Part shown: positions 53,513 through 63,420 of the stretch, one piece after another
Numbering within the stretch: position 1 is the first letter of the stretch
How the letters are laid out: the number at the start of each line of letters is the position of its first letter
Source of the DNA: DASRRB01 sp036732755
GTDB taxonomy: Bacteria; Planctomycetota; B15-G4; SIAN01
Assembly: GCA_036732755.1 (NCBI GenBank)
Contig: DAINBU010000011.1
Span: forward strand, 1 to 64,000
Direction: 5' to 3'
DNA length: 64,000 bases
The notes under the pieces: model-generated
What the model was told of the DNA's origin: nothing
The model's database searches: none
The model's input: the letters and a program-made list of their open reading frames with translations, nothing else
Translations under genes and position numbers: made by a program

Positions 53513-54700
53513 TCAGCCCGACGTGCGCTCCACGGGGGCGCCGTCCGAGGCCGCAGTTCCGTTCACCGGCGCCCCCCCGGCGGCGGGCGCGACGATCAGC
53601 ACGGTGAAGGTGCGCCCGATCGGGTCGCGGCCCCCCTGCGTCAGCTCGATGCGCACGCGGTCGGCCCCCTCGTCGTGCGGCAGCATGGCCGTGAAGGCGA
53701 TGCGCGAACGCGGCGCGCGTTCGCTGCTCAGCACCGGGTCGGGCTGCGCCTCGGAGAGCGTCCCGTCGACGACGCGCTCGCCGCAGCGCACCACGCAGCC
53801 GCGCAGGTCGGCGGCGGAATCGCTGCGCACCTCGACGTGGCCGCTGACCACCACCTCGCCGCGGCGCGCGACCGCCTTCACGTCGCGCAGCAGGTAGAAG
53901 TCGGCGAGGTCCTCGGTCGCGAGGATCGTCCCCGACGACTCGTCGACGCGGCGCGCGAGCCCGGCCGCGAGCCCGCTCCCGACCGCCGCCGCGAAGTGCT
54001 CCTCGACGTGGCGGTTGTTGCGTTCGAGCAGGCCGGGCGGGACGACCAGCGAGAAGACGTAGCCGAGCGGCTCCGCGCGATCGAGGAAGTCGAGGCGCAC
54101 CTCGTCGAGGCGCACCTCGAAGCGCGCCACCTCCGCGTCGCCGTCGGCGAACGTGGCGCGGCCGCCGGCGATCGGCAGCACCTGGTGCAGCACCGCCTGG
54201 AGGCGCGCCTCGCCGCGGTAGGTCGTGTCGTCGACGAACCAGCAGAAGGGCCCGCCGATCAGGAAGAGGGGCAGGTTGAGCCAGAACGTCTCGTTGTGCT
54301 CGTAGGAGGCGCGGCGCGGCACCTTGGCGTCGCACTCGAGGACGAGGTCGGCGTCGGCGTCGGCGCACGCCCGCCGCCACCACGCGTCCTGCTCGGAGCG
54401 CGGCAGGCGCTGGAACTCCTCGGGCGACGTGCCGGCCGGCCAAGGCAGCACGATCGCGTCGGCGAAGCGGCCGCGCAGCGCGTCGCGCACCGCGCCGGTG
54501 AGCTGCGTCGAATCGAAGCGCGGCACGATCGAATTGCCCTCGGGCGCGCTTCCCTCCGACGCGAGGTCGGGGAGCGCCGCGGCGTCGAACGGGATCACCG
54601 CGACCTTGAAGGGCAGCGTGCCGCCCGAGACGCTGGTCGTCGCGGTGCAGCCGACCGGCGCGAGCAGTCCGGCGCAGAGGAGCAGCGCGCGCAGCTTCAC
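53513..54700 (-). CDS. Lipoprotein at the end of the FHA/VCBS/kinase operon
   Basis: The 395-residue protein starts at a GTG overlapping the kinase stop (GTGA) and has a clear lipobox, LLAPVGC (Cys18). The N-terminal half reads FKVAVIPFDAAALPD, then LTGAVRDALRGRFADAIVLP and ADADLVLECDAKVPRRAS, similar to lipoproteins that begin with a GNA1162-like or TolB-N-type domain (KVAVLPF). The middle has a hydrophobic patch (FWLNLPLFLIGGPFCWFVDD) and the C-terminal half is beta-rich (VSGHVEVRSDSAADLRGCVV). I do not recognise the exact family. Translational coupling suggests it works with the kinase. Confidence 0.65.
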   Translation of the reverse strand: MKLRALLLCAGLLAPVGCTATTSVSGGTLPFKVAVIPFDAAALPDLASEGSAPEGNSIVPRFDSTQLTGAVRDALRGRFADAIVLPWPAGTSPEEFQRLPRSEQDAWWRRACADADADLVLECDAKVPRRASYEHNETFWLNLPLFLIGGPFCWFVDDTTYRGEARLQAVLHQVLPIAGGRATFADGDAEVARFEVRLDEVRLDFLDRAEPLGYVFSLVVPPGLLERNNRHVEEHFAAAVGSGLAAGLARRVDESSGTILATEDLADFYLLRDVKAVARRGEVVVSGHVEVRSDSAADLRGCVVRCGERVVDGTLSEAQPDPVLSSERAPRSRIAFTAMLPHDEGADRVRIELTQGGRDPIGRTFTVLIVAPAAGGAPVNGTAASDGAPVERTSG

Positions 54701-57700
54701 TTGCCGCCCCCCTCGCCGCTGCACTCGCTGAAGCGCGCCCGCTGCAGGTCGCCGCTCTCGAGCTGCCCGAGCACGTCGTCGAACGACGCCGCGCAGCGGA
54801 AGCCGCGGTCGGGCGCGCGCGCGTCGCGCCGCTGCCGGTCGGCGCAGGCGAAGTCGCCGTGCGCGCGCCGCGACGACGCCCCCACCACCCAGAACTCCGC
54901 CGCCTCGGCGGGCGACGCGCGCTCGCGCGGCCGGAGGAACCACGCGCGGTGGTCGTTCACCCAGCGGATCGGGTTGGCGCCGTCGAAGCCGTCGGCGACG
55001 GTGCCGCTCCACTCGCTCACGCCGCCGGTCAGGTCGCGCAGCCTGGTGTCGGGGGTGACGTCGGCGCCGCCCGCCTCGACGCCGCGTCCCGACGCCGTCG
55101 CCCGATAGTTCGCGCCGCCGCGCAGCGCGTACTCCCACTCGACGAACGACGGCAGCCGCTTGCCGGCCCAGCTCGCGAAGGCCGCCGCCTCGTTCCAGGT
55201 GACGTCGGTGACCGGCCGGCCTGGCGGGGCGTCGCGCAGCGTCGCCTGCAGCGCGGCGCGGCGCTGCGCGGCGGGCGCCGCTCCGGCCGGCCAGTGCGTC
55301 GCGTCGGCCCAGCCGCGCGGGTCTTCGAGGAAAGCGCGGAAGTCGGCGACCGTCGTCTCGCGCTCGTCGAGGTAGTAGTCGCCGATCTCGCCGGCGGGGA
55401 ACTCGGCGGACCACGAGCGGGAGATCTTCAGGCGATTGTAGGAGCCGAGCCCGACCGACGCGAAGAGGCGCTTCTCGTCCTCGTCGTTGCGGCCGCCGAA
55501 GCGGTAGGGCACGTCGCGGTTGCCGCGGACGAGACGCAGCGTCGCGAGGGTCGCGTTGCCCTGCGTCACGCGGACCGCCGCCGGCGCCATGCGCGTGATC
55601 GTGTCGGCCTCGCGCTTGGTCGAGACGGTGGTCGACCGGCCGCGCCGGTCGCGCGCCGTGAACGTGATCGTCACCTCGCGCTGCGTCCACGACCGCGGGA
55701 TGCGCGTGCGGCCCGACCACTCGCGCGCCGCCGCCTCCTGGTCGCGCCCCTCCGCCGCGAGCGCGACCTCGACCGGCGCGAGGCCGGCGACCTCGAGGCG
55801 CGCCGCCACGTCGGCGACGCCGTTTTGATCCTCGACGTCGGCGCGCAGTTCGTAGTTGCCCGCCGCGTCGGGGTCCCAGGCGTGGTCGGCGAGCGGCCGC
55901 TTGAGCTCGACGACCGGGCCGCGCTGCGCGATCTCGAAGGGGAGCTCGACCGGCGCGGCGACGTTCCCCGCTTCGTCGGAGCCGACCAGGCGCAGGACGT
56001 AGCGCCCGTCGGGCCAGGCGGGCGGATCGGCGAGCGCGGCGGCGACGGGGAGCGGCAGCGCGAGCTCGCACGGCTCGCCCCCGACGGCGGCGGCGGGCAG
56101 CTCCCCTTCGGCGAGCGGCGCCGTCGCGCCCGCCCCGTTCGCGCGAACGGAGCGCACCACCTCGAAGCGCACGTGCGCCGGCGCGGCCATCCCGGTGCGC
56201 TCGGAGACGCCGGTGTCGACGGTCAGGAGCGCCGCCGCCGGCCAGGCGCCCGCGCTGCGCGACCGCTCCTCCGCCGCGAGCGCCCTGCATTCGAGCCGCG
56301 GCGGCGTCTCGTCGACGACGCAGCGCGCGCGCAGCTCGAGGTCGGGCGGCCGGCGGCGGTCGTCGGCGTCGATCTGGCGCCAGCAGCGCAGCAGGAGCTC
56401 GTGCGGGCCCGCGCACGGGAGCTCGACCTTGAACGTCCCCAGCACGTCGGAGGGGCCGCCGAGCGCGACCTCCTCGGCGTCCCCCGCGCCCGCATCGGCG
56501 CGCGGCGGCGTGACGGCGCGGCCGTCGACGGCGAGCGTCACGCGCAGCGGCACGCTCCCCATGCGCGTCACGTGGACCTCGATCCGGCGCGACGCCGTGA
56601 ACCAGGGCGCCCGCTCGTCATCGGGCGTGTCCGTCGCGAGCGGCACCGCGGGTGAAGCGCCGTCGGGGCCGGACAGCGCGACCGCCAGCTGCGGGCGCGC
56701 GTCGCTGCAGTCGAATTCGAGCCGCGCATGGGCGCGGCCGCGCCGCTCCGCGTCGTCGCGCAGCACGTAGGCGGCGTCGGAGGCGCGGACCTCGAGGGCC
56801 CCCTTGAACAGGCGGTCGCCCGGATCGAAGCCGAAGTCGGCGAGCGCGACGTCGACGCTCTTCGTGCACGCGAGCGCGCGCCGACCGAGCGAACGCCCGC
56901 CTGCCTCGAGCAACTCGACCTCGACGTCGGCGACCGTCGAGAGCGCGAAGGAGAGGCGCGAGCGGCGGCGGTCGGCCACGAACCAGCGCTCGCCGTTGCG
57001 CAGCGCGGCCGAGAGCTCCGGCTCCCGCGCGAAGGCGAGCGGGTCGGTCACGATCTCGAGCGGGCAGGTCGCCAGCTCCTCGTTCCCGGCTCTGTCGACC
57101 AGGTGGATCTGCAGCGGCGGGCTCGCGCTCGTGAGCTCGAGCCCGCGCAGCGCAAGGCGCCAGACGCCGCGCGACTCGTCGCGGCGCGACTCGTCCTGCT
57201 GCGCCTGGAGCGGGCTGCCGCCGGCGCGCACCTCGATCTTCTCGACGTCCTCGGGCCGGCCGTCGACCACCACCTCGATCAGCTGCGCCTTCGGGTCGAG
57301 CCGGCGGCCGTCGCGGCGCGGCACGTCGACGCTCCCGAGGCGGATCGCGTCGGGGCCGAGCCATTCGAGCGCGAACGGCTGCGAGTAGCGCGCCGGCGCG
57401 TCGCGCGGCGCGAGCGAGAGGCGGCGCACCTCGACGTAGACGGCCTCGCGCACGCGGCCGCCCTGGCGCTCCGACGCGACGCTGCCGGCCACGCGCAGCG
57501 AGCCCGCGCCGAGCGACGTCGCCATCCAGTCGGCGAGCGTGCCCGCCTCGGGCTTGGGGTCGGCGACGAGGCGGACCACGTCGCCCTCGGCGAGGTCGAC
57601 GCCGCTCGCGCGCAGCACGACCTCGGGGCGCTGCGGGCCGAGCGTCAGCACGTCGTCGGTCAGCAGCCGCTCGTGGTCGGACTCGCGCGCGAAGAGGTCG

Positions 57701-58851
57701 AAGTAGGGCGCCGCGTCGCGCGGGAGCATGAGCCAGCCGCTCGTCGCCGCCAGCGCGACCACGATCGACGCGAAGGCGAGCGCGCGCCGGCCGGTGCGCG
57801 GGTGGACGATCGCGTCGAGCGCGGCGTACGCCTCCTCGGCGTTCCGGAAGCGCCGCTCGCGGTCGCGCGCGAGGCAGCGGTCGATGAAGCGCGCGAGGCG
57901 GCGCGGCAGCCCCTTCGCCAGCGCCTCGACGGACGGCGGATCGCGCGCGAGCTTCTCGGTCAGGAGCGCGCGCGCGTCGCCGCGGTTCTCGAAGGGGAGG
58001 CGTCCGGTGACCATCCGGAAGCCGATCGCGCCGACCGCGTAGAGGTCGGCGCGCTCGTCGAGCGCGACGACTTCCTCGCCGGTGAGGAGGTGGGCCCCCT
58101 GCTCGGGGGCGCAGTACTCGGGCGTGCAGGCGGCGCAGCGGACCGTGTCGGATCCCGCGGAGTCGCCGAGCTTCGCGCCGGAGGCGGAGCGGCGGCGGAT
58201 GGTCTGTCCGGGGTCGTCGGGGAGCTCGTCGAAGTACTCCGCCGGCTCGACGATGTACGCGACGTCGGCGCCGAGGAACTGGCTCACGCCGAAGTCGATC
58301 ACCTTGACCCAGTCGCTCCCGGCGCGGCCGCCCGGCTGCGGCTCGAGGAAGACGTTCGAGGGCTTGAGGTCGAGGTGGAGCAGGCACTCGCCGTCGGGCA
58401 GGCGGTGCGCGGCGCGCAGCGCGTCGACGATCTGCAGCAGGATGCGCGCGGCGCGGGCGGGCGCGAGCTTCTTCTCGCTCTCGAGCAGGTCGAGCAGGTC
58501 GCGCCCCTCGAGCAGCTCCATCACGAAGTAGGGCGTGCCGTCGGCCGTCTGCGCCAGCGCCTTCCAGTCGACGACGTTGGGGTGCTTGAGGCGCGTGAGG
58601 CGGCGCACCTCCTCGAGGAAGCCGGCGAGGCTCGCTTCGTCGGCGGCGACGTCGCGGTGGAGGATCTTGATCGCGACGCCGCAACCGAGCGAGAGGTCGC
58701 GCGCCGAGTAGACCGCCCCGAAGCCGCCGACGCCGACCAGGCGAAGGATCAGGAACTTGCCGTCGAAGGTGCAGCCGACCAGCTCGCCTTCGCGGCCGCG
58801 CTCCGGCGCGCCGGCGTACGGCGCCTCGACGTCGCGATCGGGGGCGTCCAT
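54697..58851 (-). CDS. Ser/Thr protein kinase with transmembrane helix, Ig-like region and FGE-sulfatase domain
   Basis: The 1384-residue protein starts at the ATG overlapping the VCBS stop. Residues of about 30-345 are a Hanks-type kinase: VGVGGFGAVYSA P-loop, VAIKIL (Lys62), catalytic HLDLKPSN (Asp161), DFG 186-188 and APE 248-250. The activation loop is unusually long and holds RCAACTPEYC before APE. A transmembrane helix lies at about 357-376. The outer part has several beta-sandwich segments (PLQIHLVDRAGNEELATCPL, RYVLRLVGSDEAGNVAAPVE), and the C-terminal ~270 residues are an FGE/SUMF domain: FPAGEIGDYYLDERETTVAD, VTDVTWNEAAAFASWAGKRL, PSFVEWEYALRGGANYRATA and RGFRCAAS. Kinase-FGE fusions occur in Planctomycetota; FGE-like parts there may bind rather than catalyse. 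Confidence 0.9.
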   Translation of the reverse strand: MDAPDRDVEAPYAGAPERGREGELVGCTFDGKFLILRLVGVGGFGAVYSARDLSLGCGVAIKILHRDVAADEASLAGFLEEVRRLTRLKHPNVVDWKALAQTADGTPYFVMELLEGRDLLDLLESEKKLAPARAARILLQIVDALRAAHRLPDGECLLHLDLKPSNVFLEPQPGGRAGSDWVKVIDFGVSQFLGADVAYIVEPAEYFDELPDDPGQTIRRRSASGAKLGDSAGSDTVRCAACTPEYCAPEQGAHLLTGEEVVALDERADLYAVGAIGFRMVTGRLPFENRGDARALLTEKLARDPPSVEALAKGLPRRLARFIDRCLARDRERRFRNAEEAYAALDAIVHPRTGRRALAFASIVVALAATSGWLMLPRDAAPYFDLFARESDHERLLTDDVLTLGPQRPEVVLRASGVDLAEGDVVRLVADPKPEAGTLADWMATSLGAGSLRVAGSVASERQGGRVREAVYVEVRRLSLAPRDAPARYSQPFALEWLGPDAIRLGSVDVPRRDGRRLDPKAQLIEVVVDGRPEDVEKIEVRAGGSPLQAQQDESRRDESRGVWRLALRGLELTSASPPLQIHLVDRAGNEELATCPLEIVTDPLAFAREPELSAALRNGERWFVADRRRSRLSFALSTVADVEVELLEAGGRSLGRRALACTKSVDVALADFGFDPGDRLFKGALEVRASDAAYVLRDDAERRGRAHARLEFDCSDARPQLAVALSGPDGASPAVPLATDTPDDERAPWFTASRRIEVHVTRMGSVPLRVTLAVDGRAVTPPRADAGAGDAEEVALGGPSDVLGTFKVELPCAGPHELLLRCWRQIDADDRRRPPDLELRARCVVDETPPRLECRALAAEERSRSAGAWPAAALLTVDTGVSERTGMAAPAHVRFEVVRSVRANGAGATAPLAEGELPAAAVGGEPCELALPLPVAAALADPPAWPDGRYVLRLVGSDEAGNVAAPVELPFEIAQRGPVVELKRPLADHAWDPDAAGNYELRADVEDQNGVADVAARLEVAGLAPVEVALAAEGRDQEAAAREWSGRTRIPRSWTQREVTITFTARDRRGRSTTVSTKREADTITRMAPAAVRVTQGNATLATLRLVRGNRDVPYRFGGRNDEDEKRLFASVGLGSYNRLKISRSWSAEFPAGEIGDYYLDERETTVADFRAFLEDPRGWADATHWPAGAAPAAQRRAALQATLRDAPPGRPVTDVTWNEAAAFASWAGKRLPSFVEWEYALRGGANYRATASGRGVEAGGADVTPDTRLRDLTGGVSEWSGTVADGFDGANPIRWVNDHRAWFLRPRERASPAEAAEFWVVGASSRRAHGDFACADRQRRDARAPDRGFRCAASFDDVLGQLESGDLQRARFSECSGEGGGK

Positions 58852-61800
58852 CAATGGGCCCCGAAGAAGATCGGGACGTTGTCGAGGTCGGGCTGGGCGC
58901 TGACCAGGTCGGAGTCGCCGTCCCCGTCGACGTCGACCACGCGCAGCGACTGCGGCGAGCTCGTGAAGGCGGTCGCCCCCACCACCTCGACCGTCGTGAA
59001 GACGCCCGGATTCGACTGGAAGAACAGGACGAAGGCGTCGCTGCTCGAGCCGCCCGCGACGACGTCGGGCGAGCCGTCGCGGTCGACGTCCTCGAGGGAG
59101 AGGCAGGTGGGCGCCAGCAGCGAGGCGTGGGTGAGCGTGAGCGAGGGGGTGGTCGGGAAGACGCCCTGCGCGCTCGCGAGGAAGAGCGTCACGCTGTTCG
59201 AGTTCAGGTTGGCGCAGGCGAGGTCGACGTCGCCGTCGCCGTCGAGGTCGGCGGCCGCGACCACGACCGGCCCGTTGGTCGTGCCGTTCGAGCCGAGCGT
59301 CGCGTCGGGGAGCGCGTTGAACGTGCCGCCCGGCTGCTGGAAGAAGACCGTGACGTTGTTGCCGGCGGAGTTGGCGCAGGCGAGGTCGGACGCGCCGTCG
59401 CCGTCCAGGTCGGCCGCGAGCACGAAGACCGGCGACTTGGTGGTCGCGTTGCTCCCGAGCGTGGCGTCGGGCGCGGCGGGGTAGGCGCCGGCATTGCGAT
59501 GGAACAGCTGGACGCGGTTCGCCGACGCGTCGGCCACGGCGAGGTCGAGGTCGCCGTCGCCGTCGAGGTCGGCGCAGGCGAGGTGGAACGGGTCGCCGAG
59601 CGCGCCCGCGCCGAGCGTGAAGCTCGCCGCGGCCGCGAAGGTGCCGTCTCCTTGGTGCGCGAAGCCGGTCACCGTCTTGCCGGTGCGGTTCGCCGCGACG
59701 AGGTCGACGCGGCCGTCGCCGTTCCAGTCGGCCGCGACCACCGCGTTGGTCCCGGCGGTCGACGCGCCGCCGCCGAGGCGCTGACCCACCTGCGACCCGA
59801 AGACCGCCGGCGCGAGCTGCGGGAACAGCGAGATCGTCCCGTCGCCCGTGTTCGCGGTCGCGAGGTCGAGGTCGCCGTCGCCGTCGAGGTCGGCCACCGC
59901 GACGCCGTGCACGTCGGGCGTGTCGATCGCGCTGCCGAGGACGAGGTCGGGCGACTGGCCGGTGAAGCTGCGGCCGCCGAGCTGGAAGAAGAGCGTCAGG
60001 TCGTTGCCGCCCTGGTTGGCCGAGGCGAGGTCGATCTGCCCGTCGGCGTCGAGGTCGTCGAGCACGACGTGGACCGGGCCGACGATCCCGCCGGCGCCGT
60101 GCACGACCAGCGGCTCGCTGTTGAAGGTGCCGGCGGCGGGGTCGCGCAGGAACGTGGCGAGCGAATCGTTGGCGCTCGGGGCGACGATGTCGATGCCGCC
60201 GTCGCCGTTCACGTCGCCGACCGCGACGTGGCGCGGCGCGATCGGGCCGGCCGACGAGGCGAGCGTGAAGGTCGGGAAGACCCCCACGCCGCCCGCCGTC
60301 GCCTGCAGGAAGACCGTCACGCAGTTGCCGGCCTGGTTGGCGTTGACGACGTCGAGGCGGCCGTCGCGGTCGACGTCGAAGAGGCGCACCGCCGCGGGCC
60401 CGTCGGTGAGGCCCGCCCCGCCGATCAATTGCGACGGCGCCGTCGGGAAGCTGCCGCCGCCCGCCTGCAGCCAGATGGCGATCTGGTTCTTGCCGCGCAG
60501 CGACGCGACCAGGTCGACGTCGCCGTCGCCGTCGAAGTCGCCGGCGTCGAGGCCGCTCGGCGCGAGCGTGTTGACGCTGCTCAGCAGCAGCGTCGGGTTG
60601 GTCGGGAAACTGCCCAGCATGCTCTGCACGTAGATCGCGACGTTGTTGCTGCCGTCGCAGGAGCAGGCCAGGTCGATGCGGCGGTCGCCGTTGAGGTCGG
60701 CGGCGACCACGCAGGTCGGCCCGGTGATGCCGCCGAGGCTGAACCCCTGCACGGTGAACGACCCGGGCGAGTTCTGCTTGGCGATCGTGAGGTTGTTGCT
60801 GGCGTGGCTGGCGGTCGCGAGGTCGGTGTCGCCGTCCTTGTCGAGGTCGGCGGCGACCACGGAGACGGGCTGCGTCATCCTCGCCAGCAGCGGGATGCCG
60901 ATGAGCGTGACGCTGGGCGCGGTCGGGAACTTGTGGCTCTTGTCCTGGAAGAAGATCGTCACCGAGTCGGCGCCCTGGTTGGCGGAGACGACGTCGAGGT
61001 CGCCGTCGCCGTCGAGGTCGGCCGCCTCGAGCGAGGCGACGCTGGTCGTCGAGGCGACGCCGCCGATGTGGACCGGGAGGACGTCGAGTCCTGCGCGCAC
61101 CGGACGCGGGACGCCGGTGTCGGTGGCGAGCCCGGGCTCGGTGTCGTAGGCGGTGCCGCGCAGCACGACCGAGCCGCCGGCCGGGAGGTCGGAGGAGTCC
61201 CACACGAAGGTGTCGCCGCGCACGCTCGCGCCGGCCGGCCGCGGCGAGGAGTCGTCGCGGATGCGCCACGCCTGGCGCGCGTCGAGCGGCGGCACGAAGG
61301 GCGCCGCGACCGTCACGCGCCGCGTCGCCACGTCGACCGCCGAGATCGTCCGCACCTGCTGCACGCCGCCGCCGACCGCGACGTCGTTCGCCGCCGGGAG
61401 CGCGAGGAGGCGCTGGTCGTCGGAGCCGGTCGCGAGGCCGGCCACGTCGAGCGGCAGGCCGGCGACCACCTGGAAGGCGGGACCGCCGCCGCCCGTCCCG
61501 AGGTCGACGCAGCGCAGCTCCCGCGTCGAGTCGGCCGTGTTGGCGTCGACGACCGCGAGCAGCCGCGCGCCGCCGCGCTCGAGCGCGATCGCCTCGGGCC
61601 GCGCGAGCTTGAGCCCGGTGCTCACGAGGTCGCTGCGCGTCAGCGTGCCGAGGTCGACGATCGAGACGCGCCCCTCGACGGTCGACGTCGCCGGATCGAC
61701 CCAGGTCGCCTCGGCGAGGTAGAGCTGCGAGGGGTGGCGCGGGTCGACGGCGATGCCCCACGGGCCGGCCAGTCCGTTCAGCACGGTGCGTCCCGTGGCG

Positions 61801-63410
61801 CCGCCGGGAAACGCGCGGTCGACCGCGATCAGCGCGTCGCCGACCGTGAGCAGGAGCGTGTCTTTTCCGGTCGCGACCAGGCCGCGCACCGTGCCGGTCG
61901 CGAAGGCGCCCGTGCCGGCGAAGAACGGCGTGCGCGCGCCGTCGGCGAGCGCGATCTCGAAGACGGTCCAGGCGCCCGCGACGTCCGCCGCGACCAGCAC
62001 CGACCGCTCCTCGCTCCCGTAGGCGAGCGCGCTCGGGTCGCCGTCGGCGCCGCTGGCGAGGTCGCGCACGACGACGCCGGTCGCGAGGTCGATTTCGCGC
62101 AGCCGCCACTGGCCGGACGACGGCCGGTCGAGCACGAGGCCGTCGTGGCCGTCCCCCACCGACAGCGCCGCGACCGGTCCGGCGAGCGGATCGCTGGCCC
62201 AGCCGGCGGCGCGGCCGGCCGGCGGCGACGGCACCGCGAGCAGCTCGAGCGAGCGGCCCGCGACGTACTCGGAGAGCAGCCCCGCCGCCGACGAGCCGAG
62301 CTCGTGGAGCTGCGCCGTCACGCCGTCGATCGGGAGCAGCCAGCCGTAGTGCAGGAGCGGCGCCTCGGTCGCGATGCGGTGCTGGTGGCGCAGGTCGGGG
62401 TCGGCGAGGATCGCGTCGAGCGCGGCCGGCGACGCCGGCAGAGCCGGGAAGGAGCTGGCGTCGGGCCCCCACTGGAAGACGACGCGCACCGCGTCGCCCT
62501 CCGCGTCGATCAGCTGGTAGCGCACCGGGATCGCGCGCCGCGAGTCGGGGTCGGCGAAGAAGCCGCTGCCGTCGACGAGCAGCGTGGGCGGCGCGTTGTT
62601 GTCGAGCTGGAGGTCGGGAGTCTCGACCACGACGCCGGCGTCGAACGCGTCGGACGGCGTGAAGCGCAGCCGCGCCCGGAACTCGCGCTGCGGTGCGTCG
62701 GCTTCCACGTCCCACAGGAAGAGGGCGTGCATGCCGGAGGGCGAGGTCGCCACCTGCTGCAGGTCGGAGCCCAGCGGGGTCGCCGGCTTCCAGTTCGACG
62801 GGTCGGCCTGGTCGGCGTACTCGACGACGACGTCGGCGAGGTCGGCCGAGGAGTCGGCGAGCGAGAGGTCGATCGCGACCGGCCCCTCGACCTCGTCCGA
62901 CGGCGAGGACAGGACGGCCACGGTCGGCGGGTCGTTGCCGACGTCGAAGGGGCCGGTGGTCGGCCCGCTCGCGTCGCCGGCGCGGCGGACCATGATCCGG
63001 AGCCCGCTCGAGAGCGCCGTCCCCGACGGGAGCTGCGCCGCGAAGTCCCACTGGCGTTGGTGGTCGACGCCGGCCGGCGACGTCGCGAGCGCCGTCAGGT
63101 CGGTGTTCCCGACGAGGAGCGCCGGCTCGGTCGCGCCGCCCGGATGGACCACCAGGATCTCGACGCTGAGCGGGCGCGCGGCGCCGTCGGTCAGGCGGAA
63201 CGAGAGCGTCGCGGGCGACTGCTTGCGGTCGAGCGCGCTGCCGGCGTCGACGTCGCTGATGACGATCGCGCCGGGGCGCGCCGCGCTCGAGCCGCCGCTC
63301 TTCAGGAGCTTCGCGATCGCCGCGGTGCCGGCGCCGCAGGACGCGAGGACGAGCGACGCCGCGGCGGCGAGGCCGATCCCGGCTCTCTGGCGCGGCGTGC
63401 GTCGCGACAC
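58851..63410 (-). CDS. Giant VCBS/FG-GAP repeat lipoprotein
   Basis: A GTG at 63410 starts a 1519-residue protein with a signal and lipobox (LVLASC). Residues of about 40-330 hold Ig-like segments (SFRLTDGAARPLSVEILVVH and VDHQRQWDFAAQLPSGT, twice in similar form). A middle region (about 380-700) resembles a YncE/NHL-type propeller (LAGPWGIAVDPRHPSQLYLA). From about 790 to the end there are 14 consecutive VCBS repeats of 45-60 residues with cores such as ADLDGDGDLDLATANTGDG and DWNGDGRVDLVAANRTG. The protein is extracytoplasmic and should bind calcium at each repeat. The gene lies 10 bases after the FHA gene and overlaps the kinase gene by one base, so it is very likely a partner, perhaps the sensor, of the kinase. 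Confidence 0.87.
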   Translation of the reverse strand: MSRRTPRQRAGIGLAAAASLVLASCGAGTAAIAKLLKSGGSSAARPGAIVISDVDAGSALDRKQSPATLSFRLTDGAARPLSVEILVVHPGGATEPALLVGNTDLTALATSPAGVDHQRQWDFAAQLPSGTALSSGLRIMVRRAGDASGPTTGPFDVGNDPPTVAVLSSPSDEVEGPVAIDLSLADSSADLADVVVEYADQADPSNWKPATPLGSDLQQVATSPSGMHALFLWDVEADAPQREFRARLRFTPSDAFDAGVVVETPDLQLDNNAPPTLLVDGSGFFADPDSRRAIPVRYQLIDAEGDAVRVVFQWGPDASSFPALPASPAALDAILADPDLRHQHRIATEAPLLHYGWLLPIDGVTAQLHELGSSAAGLLSEYVAGRSLELLAVPSPPAGRAAGWASDPLAGPVAALSVGDGHDGLVLDRPSSGQWRLREIDLATGVVVRDLASGADGDPSALAYGSEERSVLVAADVAGAWTVFEIALADGARTPFFAGTGAFATGTVRGLVATGKDTLLLTVGDALIAVDRAFPGGATGRTVLNGLAGPWGIAVDPRHPSQLYLAEATWVDPATSTVEGRVSIVDLGTLTRSDLVSTGLKLARPEAIALERGGARLLAVVDANTADSTRELRCVDLGTGGGGPAFQVVAGLPLDVAGLATGSDDQRLLALPAANDVAVGGGVQQVRTISAVDVATRRVTVAAPFVPPLDARQAWRIRDDSSPRPAGASVRGDTFVWDSSDLPAGGSVVLRGTAYDTEPGLATDTGVPRPVRAGLDVLPVHIGGVASTTSVASLEAADLDGDGDLDVVSANQGADSVTIFFQDKSHKFPTAPSVTLIGIPLLARMTQPVSVVAADLDKDGDTDLATASHASNNLTIAKQNSPGSFTVQGFSLGGITGPTCVVAADLNGDRRIDLACSCDGSNNVAIYVQSMLGSFPTNPTLLLSSVNTLAPSGLDAGDFDGDGDVDLVASLRGKNQIAIWLQAGGGSFPTAPSQLIGGAGLTDGPAAVRLFDVDRDGRLDVVNANQAGNCVTVFLQATAGGVGVFPTFTLASSAGPIAPRHVAVGDVNGDGGIDIVAPSANDSLATFLRDPAAGTFNSEPLVVHGAGGIVGPVHVVLDDLDADGQIDLASANQGGNDLTLFFQLGGRSFTGQSPDLVLGSAIDTPDVHGVAVADLDGDGDLDLATANTGDGTISLFPQLAPAVFGSQVGQRLGGGASTAGTNAVVAADWNGDGRVDLVAANRTGKTVTGFAHQGDGTFAAAASFTLGAGALGDPFHLACADLDGDGDLDLAVADASANRVQLFHRNAGAYPAAPDATLGSNATTKSPVFVLAADLDGDGASDLACANSAGNNVTVFFQQPGGTFNALPDATLGSNGTTNGPVVVAAADLDGDGDVDLACANLNSNSVTLFLASAQGVFPTTPSLTLTHASLLAPTCLSLEDVDRDGSPDVVAGGSSSDAFVLFFQSNPGVFTTVEVVGATAFTSSPQSLRVVDVDGDGDSDLVSAQPDLDNVPIFFGAH
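58860..61050 (-). repeat. Array of 14 VCBS-type coding repeats
   Basis: The repeats are diverged in sequence but share short GC-rich blocks encoding DLDGDGDLDLA-type loops at regular spacing of about 150-170 bases. Such arrays are prone to recombination and to assembly error. Confidence 0.8.
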
Positions 63411-63420
63411 GATGGGGATC